This document shows positions 6,172-13,087 of a stretch of 18,635 bases of DNA, piece after piece. This stretch comes from an uncultured Catenibacterium sp. (GTDB lineage: Bacteria > Bacillota_I > Bacilli_A > Erysipelotrichales > Coprobacillaceae), in the NCBI RefSeq assembly GCF_900540665.1, contig NZ_UQGV01000043.1:1-18635 (forward strand), written 5' to 3'. The first letter of the stretch is position 1, and each line of letters begins with the position of its first letter. The notes under the pieces are model-generated. The model had not been told where the DNA came from. It saw nothing but the letters and a program-made list of their open reading frames with translations, and did not search any database. Both the position numbers and the translations under genes were made by a program.

Positions 6172-7503
6172 TCATACCTCCCTAAGTGTTCTTTTCTTAT
6201 ACTTATAGAACCAAATTAAATTAACTACTCCTTTAATAATACCTGAGAAAGAAATAACCCACCAGATACCATTTAAATGGAATGTATTTAAGATTAATAA
6301 AATAGCCGGAATACGTCCTAATGTGAATATGATACTGGTAGCAGAAGGGGGGATTGTATCTCCTAATCCACTAAAGGCACCAGAAATCATTAATTCTAGA
6401 ATCATAAATGTTTCAGATAGACCTACTATACGTAGATAGTTTTCTCCAATTTGAGTCACCATTAAATCATCAGTAAAGAATCCATAAATCACATGAGGGA
6501 AGAAGACCATCAAGCTTGTACATACAATACCCCATACAATAGAAAATACCAACATTGTATGATATCCCTTTTCTACACGATCATACTTTCCAGCCCCATA
6601 GTTCTGACTAATGAATGCATTAATAGATGTCTGGAATCCAGTTGCCATACACCAGGAAATATTTTCTACCTGTGTACCTACCTTCTGTGCTGCAACAGCT
6701 GCATCTCCAAACTCAGCTACAAAAGCAGCCACTACCATTGAACATACAGAAAATAACATACTCTGTAGTCCTAATGGAAAACCAATTTTTAGTATATTCT
6801 TATAATAAGACTTTGAATAAACCTTCTTCAATGAAATATGTTTAAGTAGTGTATTCTTCTTAAAGTTATGTCTCATAAATAGTAGGAATACAGAAGCCTG
6901 GGCTAATACTGTGGCAAGTGCTGCACCTACAACACCTAGATCACATACAAAGATAAAGAATGGATCTAAGACAATATTCAACAACAAACCAACACTATTA
7001 CACTGGAATGGAGTCTGACTATCACCAGAGGCATTCAAGACACCTGTCATAATAATATTTAAGAAGTTAAAGATAATCAAACCACATGTAATACGTAAAT
7101 AGTTAATAGCCTGATTAATAGTACCTTGTGATGATAAACCGAATAAACCAATAAAAAAGCCTGAGAATACAACAGTACAGAAAGAGAACAATAGTGCGAA
7201 TATAATCCCTAACTGAATCGCAGATGAAGCATAATCTGTAGCTGCTTCTTGATTACCTGCTCCTAATGAATGTCCTGTTTTAACTTGTCCACCCTGTGTC
7301 GCAATCATTGCGAGTCCTTGTGATAACCAGCTAAACATACCTGCCACACCAACTGCCGCAATAGAGGAAGCACCAAGCTTACCAATCCAAAGCATATCAA
7401 TCAGTGCATAGGCCATTTCTAGAAATGATGTACCAATAATAGGTAGAGTTAATTTTATAAGCAGAGGAACAATACGTCCTTCTAATAAATTCAATTTTTT
7501 CAT
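6172..7503 (-). CDS. MATE-family multidrug/cation antiporter
   Basis: A 443-residue integral membrane protein with about twelve hydrophobic segments in two homologous halves, the MATE (MOP superfamily) layout. Typical signatures include the opening LLEGRIVPLLIKLTLPI, the ALIDMLWIGKLG first-helix region, the GHSLGAGN loop, and the second-half equivalents (KIGFPLGLQS and NYGAGKYDRVEKGY). MATE proteins export cationic drugs or metabolites using Na+ or H+; the substrate here is unknown. Two upstream in-frame ATGs (7533, 7509) exist, but the AGGAAGGGAG site ends right before the ATG at 7509 and is six bases before the one at 7503, so 7503 is chosen. It sits between the jag terminator and mnmE, with its SD-bearing end coupling to mnmE. 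A TAGAAT at about 7524-7529 may be a -10, with no clear -35. Confidence 0.9.
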   Translation of the reverse strand: MKKLNLLEGRIVPLLIKLTLPIIGTSFLEMAYALIDMLWIGKLGASSIAAVGVAGMFSWLSQGLAMIATQGGQVKTGHSLGAGNQEAATDYASSAIQLGIIFALLFSFCTVVFSGFFIGLFGLSSQGTINQAINYLRITCGLIIFNFLNIIMTGVLNASGDSQTPFQCNSVGLLLNIVLDPFFIFVCDLGVVGAALATVLAQASVFLLFMRHNFKKNTLLKHISLKKVYSKSYYKNILKIGFPLGLQSMLFSVCSMVVAAFVAEFGDAAVAAQKVGTQVENISWCMATGFQTSINAFISQNYGAGKYDRVEKGYHTMLVFSIVWGIVCTSLMVFFPHVIYGFFTDDLMVTQIGENYLRIVGLSETFMILELMISGAFSGLGDTIPPSATSIIFTLGRIPAILLILNTFHLNGIWWVISFSGIIKGVVNLIWFYKYKKRTLREV

Positions 7504-7540
7504 GAGCATCTCCCTTCCTATCCATTCTATCAAAAGTATG

Positions 7541-7567
7541 AAAAAAAAAGAAGGCAGAGCCTTCTTT
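7541..7567 (-). terminator. Terminator of the rpmH-rnpA-yidC-jag unit
   Basis: On the minus strand AAAGAAGGC (7559-7567) pairs with GCCTTCTTT (7547-7555) around a TCT loop and is followed by a run of nine T. It overlaps the jag stop codon, so transcription from the rpmH side should mostly stop before the MATE gene. Confidence 0.88.
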
Positions 7568-8165
7568 AATCAACATAATAAATTTCTAAGTAACGGTTTT
7601 TACCTTCACCGTGTGACTGTGTTGCAAGATGTGGCATTTCTGCAATTACCTGATGAATCACTTTTCTTTCATCAGCTGGTAGAGGATCTAACTTCATATT
7701 AATCTTAGAATGTTGTACTTTCTTACCAAAACGTTTTGCCATTGCAGCAACCTTCTGGTATCTCTGTTCTTTATAACCATTGATATCTACAGAGATTTCA
7801 ATACGCTGTTTGAACTGAGTATTTACAGCACTCTTAGTAATGAAGTTTAATGCTCTTAAAATAACACCATTCTTACCAATCACAACTGAATTATTACTTG
7901 TTTCTACATTACAGTAGATACGATCATCCTGTTTGAAGACAGTAGTCTGTGTTTCGAAACCTAAAGAACTTAATGTTCTTTCTACGAACTGACCTACATA
8001 TTCTTCAACCATAGATTCACACCATCCAGCAATAACAACTTTCTTACTGAATAATCCCTTATGAACTTCAACAACTTCATAATGGAATTCTTCTGGTGTA
8101 ATACCTAAGTCCTGACAAGCACGATTTAATGCTTCTTCTTCTGTTTTAGCTTCATAAGTATTCAT
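7566..8165 (-). CDS. jag: RNA-binding protein Jag/KhpB (SpoIIIJ-associated)
   Basis: A 199-residue protein with the full Jag layout: Jag-N domain (about 1-50, with EVVEVHKGLFSKKVVIAGW), type II KH domain with the IGKNG loop at 96-100 followed by VILRALNFITKSA, and an R3H domain at about 160-199 containing R167-x3-H171 (ADERKVIHQVIAEMPHLATQS). Jag/KhpB binds RNA as a partner of KhpA and influences cell division and envelope growth in Firmicutes. The gene lies five bases after yidC, the conserved pairing. Its ribosome site is weak (AGGTAATC, overlapping the yidC stop), suggesting coupling to yidC translation. Complete and ordinary in length. Confidence 0.95.
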   Translation of the reverse strand: MNTYEAKTEEEALNRACQDLGITPEEFHYEVVEVHKGLFSKKVVIAGWCESMVEEYVGQFVERTLSSLGFETQTTVFKQDDRIYCNVETSNNSVVIGKNGVILRALNFITKSAVNTQFKQRIEISVDINGYKEQRYQKVAAMAKRFGKKVQHSKINMKLDPLPADERKVIHQVIAEMPHLATQSHGEGKNRYLEIYYVD

Positions 8166-8170
8166 AATGA

Positions 8171-9052
8171 TTACCTAATTACATTAGTATCTTTCTTGTT
8201 TTCTTGCTTTTCAATATACTGAATCTGAATAAATACTGTTCTAATTACAGTAATTAAGTTTGTAGTAATCCAATAGAATGACATAGCTGTTGGCATGATT
8301 AAACCAAAGTAGATGATCATTAATGTCATTACGATATTCATAGTCTTCATCTGGTTCTGCTGAGCAGAAGGTTTATACTTCTTATTTCTCTTCAACATTA
8401 AGTTGTTGATTTCGATAGCGAAGAACTGAGATAAAGCCATAACTAAGATAACGGCAATATAAATCCATTTACCACTAGTAATCTGTGATAAAGGTGTTAA
8501 ACCTAAGTTCATACCAAATGCCTGTGATGTATACAAGATCTGGATTCTCTGAACAGCACCATACATTGCGAACATGATAGGTAATGTTAAGAAAGTCCAT
8601 AATGTGCCAAACATAGAAACATTATGTTTCTTGTATAAGCCCATAATTTCATTCTGCATACGCATCTGACTAGTCTGATCATTCTTGCCACGATATTTGT
8701 TCTGGATTCTTTCCATTTCTGGCTGAAGCATCTGCATCTTCTGTGTAGAAATAGTAGACTTGATCATAACTGGTAAGATAATCAAGTTGATAAGAATAGT
8801 CATTAAGATGACACCCCATAAGACATTACCTGTCCATGAAGTGATTAATAGGATTCCCTTTGCGATAGGAATTGTTAGTAAGAAATCAAAGATTCCTGCC
8901 TTTAATGTCCATGGTGTTGATTCAGTGATAGCACGGCTTGCTAATAACTGACCGTTCTTGTCAACATTACTTGTACACCCTGTGAAAATGAACACTAAAG
9001 CAATCACCGCAAAGATCTTTAAGTACTTCTTTGTACGAGGATCTAATACCAT
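8171..9052 (-). CDS. yidC: Membrane protein insertase YidC (SpoIIIJ type), groove Arg replaced
   Basis: A 293-residue YidC/Oxa1-family insertase. It has a lipoprotein signal (IFTGC, lipidated Cys26), then about five membrane segments (roughly 53-72, 77-98, 147-167, 194-213, 230-255) with the cytoplasmic loop KMQMLQPEMERIQNKYRGK between the first two core helices. YidC helps nascent membrane proteins enter the bilayer, alone or with SecYEG, through a hydrophilic groove. In B. subtilis SpoIIIJ the groove Arg73 lies in ILIRLLILPLMIK; the aligned stretch here is ILINLIILPVMIK, with Asn89 (codon AAC, 8786-8788). Flanking alignment is unambiguous, so the Arg is truly absent. Two bases separate it from rnpA. 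The SD GGAGAAG lies within the rnpA end. Apart from Arg it looks functional; a second yidC elsewhere is possible. Confidence 0.95.
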   Translation of the reverse strand: MVLDPRTKKYLKIFAVIALVFIFTGCTSNVDKNGQLLASRAITESTPWTLKAGIFDFLLTIPIAKGILLITSWTGNVLWGVILMTILINLIILPVMIKSTISTQKMQMLQPEMERIQNKYRGKNDQTSQMRMQNEIMGLYKKHNVSMFGTLWTFLTLPIMFAMYGAVQRIQILYTSQAFGMNLGLTPLSQITSGKWIYIAVILVMALSQFFAIEINNLMLKRNKKYKPSAQQNQMKTMNIVMTLMIIYFGLIMPTAMSFYWITTNLITVIRTVFIQIQYIEKQENKKDTNVIR

Positions 9053-9054
9053 TT

Positions 9055-9393
9055 TTACTTCTCCATTCTTTTTTTCATTTTTAAATATAGACTTTGAAGA
9101 GATTTCTTGTTCTGTTCAAAATCATTCTGAGAATAGGGTTTTCTAACAATCAGAATGTAGTCATTATGGTCTTCTTTTGTGAACAATTCATGAACCATCA
9201 TTCTTACTTGTCTCTTAGTCTTGTTTCTGGCAACGGCATTCCCTATTTTCTTACCGACTGATAAACCAATACGCATATGCTCTAGATCATTAGGGTTCCA
9301 ATATAAAACAAACTCTCTATTCGCTACGCTTTTTTTTTTCTTTATAATGGTTTCAAATTCAGTACTTTTCTTTACACGTAATTCTTTTTTCAT
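9055..9393 (-). CDS. rnpA: Ribonuclease P protein component
   Basis: A 112-residue basic protein that assists the RNase P RNA in maturing tRNA 5' ends. It has the family's central features: aromatic leader-binding strand (REFVLYWNP), IGLSVGKKIGNAVARNKTKR, where the ARNKTKRQVR segment is the RNR motif (usually RNRIKR), and a C-terminal YILIVRKP strand. Length is typical. It follows rpmH with a 40-bp gap that holds a hairpin/T-tract, so its expression is probably lower than rpmH. The site before the ATG (AAAAGAAAT) is weak. A run of ten A (minus strand of 9330-9339) lies within the codons for KKKKS near residue 20. Confidence 0.96.
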   Translation of the reverse strand: MKKELRVKKSTEFETIIKKKKSVANREFVLYWNPNDLEHMRIGLSVGKKIGNAVARNKTKRQVRMMVHELFTKEDHNDYILIVRKPYSQNDFEQNKKSLQSLYLKMKKRMEK

Positions 9394-9404
9394 ATTTCTT
9401 TTAG

Positions 9405-9435
9405 AAAAAAAACCACATTAAAGTGGATTTTTTTT
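9405..9435 (-). terminator. Partial terminator/attenuator between rpmH and rnpA
   Basis: On the minus strand eight A and a T precede CCAC, a six-base loop and GTGG (9413-9426), followed by eight T. The CCAC/GTGG core is short but A-T pairing extends it. It overlaps the rpmH stop codon. Likely lets most transcripts end after rpmH while some read into rnpA, matching the much larger need for ribosomal protein. Confidence 0.65.
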
Positions 9436-9568
9436 AGGCAGATAATACTTTTCTTCCTTTTTTACGACGTCTAGCGATAACTTTACGTCCACCTACAGTT
9501 GCCATTCTAGCTCTGAAGCCATGAGTCTTAGCTCTTTTTCTTTTATTTGGCTGATATGTTCTTTTCAT
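9434..9568 (-). CDS. rpmH: 50S ribosomal protein L34
   Basis: A 44-residue highly basic protein: MKRTYQPNKRKRAKTHGFRA, then RMATVGGRKVIARRRKKGRK and VLSA. This is the textbook L34 sequence, a structural protein of the large ribosomal subunit. ATG at 9568 follows GGAGG (9579-9583) at ten bases. It is the first gene of the leftward unit and faces dnaA across the origin, as in most bacteria. A clear promoter lies about 60 bases upstream. Confidence 0.98.
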   Translation of the reverse strand: MKRTYQPNKRKRAKTHGFRARMATVGGRKVIARRRKKGRKVLSA

Positions 9569-9627
9569 TCTTTTTACACCTCCAATATGTAGCTACTTTT
9601 TTTATACTACATAACATATGCAGTGTC

Positions 9628-9656
9628 ATTATATGGGAAATACTTTTTCAAGTCAA
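9628..9656 (-). promoter_or_regulatory. rpmH promoter
   Basis: On the minus strand TTGACT (9651-9656) and a perfect TATAAT (9628-9633) are 17 bases apart. Start would be near 9621, a leader of about 50 bases to rpmH. This is the strongest promoter in the window by sequence. Confidence 0.88.
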
Positions 9657-9712
9657 TATTATTTATAAGAAATTTTGGCTTATATTCAACAGTTTTTGCT
9701 TCTTCACACCTA

Positions 9713-10046
9713 TTTTCCACACTTCATTCCCCATTGGAATTCATTCATTCACATATTGTGTATAACAAGCATTTTTCTTCTATATAACATAATTTTTTAT
9801 GTGCACAATAATCTGAATAAGACGTGAATAGAGGAAATACTTCACATATATGCACATAAAACATGGTGCAAATATATTTTTTAGATATTCTCAATTTTTG
9901 TGAATAAGTGTGAAGAATTCAAAAAATAGTGTTAAGAACACAATAAAAATGTGAATATCTCGTGAAAAAGACTCTGAATAACCTATGAATAAGTACTTAT
10001 TCACCATTTTTTGTGCACATCATTACTGTGAATAGTCAATATTCAC
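9713..10046. other. oriC, upstream DnaA-box cluster (rpmH-dnaA gap)
   Basis: This gap carries many DnaA-box-like nonamers: TTTTCCACA (9713-9721), TGTGTATAA (9757-9765, reverse of TTATACACA), TGTGAATAA (9899-9907, reverse of TTATTCACA), TGTGAATAT (9950-9958), TTATTCACC (9997-10005), TGTGAATAG (10027-10035) and weaker TCTGAATAA copies (9812, 9973). Two TGTGCACA palindromes (9800-9807, 10012-10019) and an 18-bp perfect palindrome (9986-10003) add to the pattern. The favoured box here is TTATTCACA rather than TTATCCACA. The rest is AT-rich, with no coding frame. Equivalent to the incA-like half of a bipartite B. subtilis-type origin. Confidence 0.8.
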
Positions 10047-10069
10047 TAGTCTTTATTCCCATTTTCTTT

Positions 10070-10075
10070 TATAAT
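10070..10075 (+). promoter_or_regulatory. Probable dnaA -10 element
   Basis: A perfect TATAAT lies 26 bases before the dnaA ATG; transcription would begin near 10082, just ahead of the SD. No convincing -35 is seen 16-18 bases upstream (TAGTCT at best). The inverted repeat GTGAATA/TATTCAC (10028-10034, 10040-10046), two head-to-head DnaA-like sites, sits right upstream and could let DnaA repress its own gene. Confidence 0.55.
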
Positions 10076-10100
10076 GAGGGGTGCAAAGGAAGGTGAATAT

Positions 10101-11453
10101 ATGGACAACTTAAAGCAGTTCTGGACAGAAACCCTCAATCGCTATGGAGAAAACAGTGACGATAAGATCGTATTTGACTCAATATTCACCCAGACAGAGG
10201 CTAAAGAACTGCAAAACAATGAATTAATCATTACTATAGAATCGGTTTTTAATAAGACCTTTATAGAAGATGCAAGTGAACAGCTTGAAGAGTTCTTCTA
10301 TGAAGTATCTGGTATTAAAGCCACTATAAAGGTTATGACTACCCAGGAATATGAGAATATGAATAAGGCAAAAGCCCCAGTAGTGGAAGTGAAAGAAGAA
10401 ATTGATGATTTTGATGATCATTTAAGTGCTGAACTCACTTTTGATAACTTCGTTGTGGGTAATTGTAATAGAATTGCTCAAAATGCTGCTTTGGCAGTTG
10501 CATTAAAACCTGGTACATATAATCCTTTATTCCTTCATAGTAATTCCGGACTTGGAAAGACACATTTGTTGAATGCGATTGGAAACTATGTGAAAAAGAA
10601 ATTTCCAGGTAAACGTATTCTTTATACAAATGCAGAAGCATTTGTGAATGATTACGTAGAAGCAATTGGTAATAATACGATTGCGAAATTTAATCGTCGT
10701 TATCGTAGTGTTGATGTATTATTGATTGATGATATTCAGTTTATTGCGAATAAAGAAGGAAGTATGGAGATGTTCTTCAATATCTTCAATACTTTACAAC
10801 ATTCAGGAAAACAGATTGTTATTACAAGTGATAAACCTCCTGTTGAGTTAAAAGGAATGGAAAACCGCCTTGTTTCTCGTTTTAGACAGGGTTTAACAGT
10901 CACTATTGATAATCCTGAATTTGAAACAGCCAAGGCAATCTTAAAGAAAAAGATTGAATCACGTATGATTGATTATCCTATTGATGAAGAAGTACTAGAC
11001 TTTATTGCATCTCATTTTAATAAGGATGTCAGAGACTTAGAAGGTGCTATTACAACACTTCTATTCTATAAAGTAGTATGTGGACAGAATCTTGATCATA
11101 TCAGCTTGGATTTCGCATTAGAAGCATTTGATAATCCAGATAACACAACAACTGTGACTAAAAAAGAAGCGACTCCTGATACCATTAAGGAAACTGTTGC
11201 TTCTTACTACAATCTATCAGTCACACAATTAACAAGTAAATCACGTACAAACAATATTATTACGGCAAGACATATTGCGATGTATCTTGTCAGAGAGCTC
11301 GTTCCTGATATTTCTTATATCCAGATTGGACAGGAATTTGGGGGAAGAGATCATTCTACAATCATGAAAGCTTGTTCTAAAGTTAAGAAGAAGATGAAAC
11401 AGGATCCTAACTATAAAACAGCGATCAATGATTTAATGGAACGCTTAAGTTAA
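10101..11453 (+). CDS. dnaA: Chromosomal replication initiator DnaA
   Basis: DnaA binds oriC boxes, forms an ATP-dependent filament, melts the origin and loads helicase. The 450-residue form starts at 10101, seven bases after GGAAGG (10088-10093); an in-frame ATG at 10074 lies inside the likely -10 and is rejected. Domains: I (about 1-75), a very short linker II (about 80-105, acidic EVKEEIDDFDD), AAA+ III with Walker A SNSGLGKT near 147-154, Walker B LLIDD near 207-211, sensor 1 TSDKPP near 232, ENRLVSRF Arg-finger region near 244-251, RDLEGAI sensor 2, and domain IV with the ARHIAMYLVRE helix and the GGRDHST signature near 404-410. The Walker A lead SNSG replaces the more usual GGVG; key K and T remain. 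Flanked on both sides by DnaA boxes. Confidence 0.98.
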   Translation: MDNLKQFWTETLNRYGENSDDKIVFDSIFTQTEAKELQNNELIITIESVFNKTFIEDASEQLEEFFYEVSGIKATIKVMTTQEYENMNKAKAPVVEVKEEIDDFDDHLSAELTFDNFVVGNCNRIAQNAALAVALKPGTYNPLFLHSNSGLGKTHLLNAIGNYVKKKFPGKRILYTNAEAFVNDYVEAIGNNTIAKFNRRYRSVDVLLIDDIQFIANKEGSMEMFFNIFNTLQHSGKQIVITSDKPPVELKGMENRLVSRFRQGLTVTIDNPEFETAKAILKKKIESRMIDYPIDEEVLDFIASHFNKDVRDLEGAITTLLFYKVVCGQNLDHISLDFALEAFDNPDNTTTVTKKEATPDTIKETVASYYNLSVTQLTSKSRTNNIITARHIAMYLVRELVPDISYIQIGQEFGGRDHSTIMKACSKVKKKMKQDPNYKTAINDLMERLS

Positions 11454-11459
11454 GCACAC

Positions 11460-11580
11460 GTATGCACAACTTGTGCACCGTCAAAAATGAGAATTTTTTT
11501 GAAATACTCAATAAAAACGCAACTTATGCACATTATGCACAGTATTATTATAATTATTCTTTAATTAATAAAATAAATAA
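11460..11580. other. oriC, downstream DnaA boxes and putative unwinding element
   Basis: The dnaA-dnaN gap holds GTATGCACA (11460-11468) within the palindrome TGCACAACTTGTGCA (11463-11477), and two directly abutting TTATGCACA boxes (11524-11532, 11533-11541). They are followed by 39 bases that are almost wholly A/T (11543-11581) starting TATTATTATAATTATT, where TTA triplets resemble DnaA-trio elements. This box-then-AT-tract order matches a basal unwinding system, so melting is predicted here. Trio assignment is tentative. Confidence 0.7.
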
Positions 11581-11591
11581 AGGAGAAAAAA

Positions 11592-12695
11592 ATGGATTTT
11601 AATATTAATAGACTTGTCTTATTAGATGCACTTACTAAGGTTTCTAGAGCTGTTTCTTTAAAGAGTCCTTTACCTATCTTAACAGGTATTAAGTTTGACT
11701 TATTAGAAGATGGTTTAGTATTGACAGCATCTGATAGTGATATCAGTATTCAGACTACAATTAATGAAGGTATTATTATTAACCAGACTGGATCAGTTGT
11801 TTTATCTTCTAAGTATATCTTAGAAATTATTCGTAAGATTGATGGGGAGACAGTTCATATTCAGGTTGTCGATGGTACTTTAACACGTATTACTTCTGAA
11901 AGTTCTTTATTTGATTTAAATGGTTCTAAGTCTTTTGATTTCCCACGCATTGATTTAAATAAGAATGGTAAGCACTTCTCTATGAAGTCTTATGATTTCA
12001 AAAAGATTATTGAAAAGACTTTATTTGCGACAAGTGAACAAGAAACTAGACCAGTACTTACTGGTGTGAATTTCAAAGTAGACCAGCATAAATTAGTATG
12101 TATTGCGACTGACAGTTATCGTTTAGCTCAGGTGAGTCAGCCAATTGATGATGATATTCAGTTTAACATCGTTATTCCTAAGAAATCTTTAAATCAGATT
12201 ATTCACATTATTGAAAAAGATGAAATGATTGATCTTTATGTATCAGATCGTAAAGTATTATTTGTGATTGGTCAGTATCTTGTATTAACTCGTTTAATTG
12301 ATGGTACTTATCCTAATACATCACGTTTAGTAGAAGACCAGGGATCTTATACTATGTCTATCAATAGTTCAGCATTACTTGGTGCAATCAGCCGTGCTTC
12401 TTTACTTTCTGATGAACAAAGTAATATTGTAAAACTAACAATGTCTCCTGATGAAAACATTCTTTCTTCTTATTCACAAGAAATCGGTTCAGTAGAAGAA
12501 AACTTAACAAAAGCCTTCTATAAGGGTGAACCAATGACTATCTCATTTAGTGCAAAGTATTTAGCTGATGCAATCCGTTCTATTGGAACTGAGACAATTC
12601 AGTTACGCTTTACTGAAAAGATGAGACCATTCCAGATTACAGGTTTAGATGAGAGTGATAACATTCAGGTTGTTCTTCCAGTGAGAACTTACTAG
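11592..12695 (+). CDS. dnaN: DNA polymerase III beta sliding clamp
   Basis: A 367-residue protein of the clamp family, three repeated domains of about 120 residues that dimerise into a ring tethering the polymerase. Typical stretches are visible: opening LLDALTKVSRAVSLKSPLPI followed by LTGI, TASDSDISIQT near 45-55, ETRPVLTGVNF and ATDSYRLAQ in domain 2, and the C-terminal VLPVRTY that shapes the peptide-binding pocket. Length is normal. ATG follows AGGAG (11581-11585). It is separated from dnaA by the unwinding region and ends at a strong terminator, so it is probably cotranscribed with dnaA but not with recF. Confidence 0.98.
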   Translation: MDFNINRLVLLDALTKVSRAVSLKSPLPILTGIKFDLLEDGLVLTASDSDISIQTTINEGIIINQTGSVVLSSKYILEIIRKIDGETVHIQVVDGTLTRITSESSLFDLNGSKSFDFPRIDLNKNGKHFSMKSYDFKKIIEKTLFATSEQETRPVLTGVNFKVDQHKLVCIATDSYRLAQVSQPIDDDIQFNIVIPKKSLNQIIHIIEKDEMIDLYVSDRKVLFVIGQYLVLTRLIDGTYPNTSRLVEDQGSYTMSINSSALLGAISRASLLSDEQSNIVKLTMSPDENILSSYSQEIGSVEENLTKAFYKGEPMTISFSAKYLADAIRSIGTETIQLRFTEKMRPFQITGLDESDNIQVVLPVRTY

Positions 12696-12762
12696 GAAAA
12701 TTAAAGGGTCTATTCTCTTATTTGGTTAAAATTTCGTCTGTAATTGAAATTACTAAGAAAAT

Positions 12763-12810
12763 GAAGTTTATCTCTCCCTTGAAAAAAGGGGCTATAAACT
12801 TCTTTTTTTT
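12763..12810 (+). terminator. Terminator after dnaN
   Basis: GAAGTTTAT (12763-12771) pairs with ATAAACTTC (12794-12802); an inner CCCTT/AAGGG stem closes the loop. Eight T follow directly (12803-12810). It separates dnaA-dnaN from the gyrase operon. Confidence 0.9.
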
Positions 12811-12819
12811 ATGTTTTTG

Positions 12820-12828
12820 TGGTATAAT
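12820..12828 (+). promoter_or_regulatory. Extended -10 promoter of the yaaA-recF-gyrB-gyrA operon
   Basis: TGGTATAAT is a perfect extended -10. The -35 region overlaps the dnaN terminator T-tract (TTCTTT at 12800-12805) and is weak, as allowed by the TG extension. Start near 12835 gives a leader of about 30 bases. Confidence 0.75.
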
Positions 12829-12865
12829 GTAGAAAGCAAAATTAGCGCAAAGGATGTGTGATGAA

Positions 12866-13087
12866 ATGAAAGAAGTCTTAATACATACTGAATATATTAC
12901 TTTAGGTCAGGCTATGAAATTATGTGGTGAAGCACAGAGTGGCATTGAAGCAAAGATTATGATTCAGGAAGGTCATGTTCTTGTAAATGGAGAAGTAGAC
13001 CGTAGACGTGGTAAAAAATTAAGAGATGGTGATGTTTTTGAAGTAGATCGTCGCCAGTATGTAATCCATGGAAATCAAAACGCTTAA
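12866..13087 (+). CDS. yaaA: S4-domain RNA-binding protein YaaA
   Basis: A 73-residue protein (ATG at 12866) that is mostly one S4 RNA-binding fold: EYITLGQAMKLCGEAQSG, then IQEGHVLVNGEVDRRRGKKL and RDGDVFEVD. The (V/L)NGE-(V/P)-(D/E)-x-RRG-(K/R)-K-L core is that of the small S4 proteins between dnaN and recF in Firmicutes, implicated in ribosome assembly. An in-frame ATG at 12854 begins inside the AAAGGA site (12849-12854), so 12866 is preferred, though the spacing is then long (about 11 bases). The 3' end overlaps recF by 20 bases. Confidence 0.93.
   Translation: MKEVLIHTEYITLGQAMKLCGEAQSGIEAKIMIQEGHVLVNGEVDRRRGKKLRDGDVFEVDRRQYVIHGNQNA

Noticed and set aside
6493..6845. Three plus-strand frames inside the MATE gene
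   Set aside because: Antisense shadows of a clear conserved gene, mutually overlapping and without ribosome sites.
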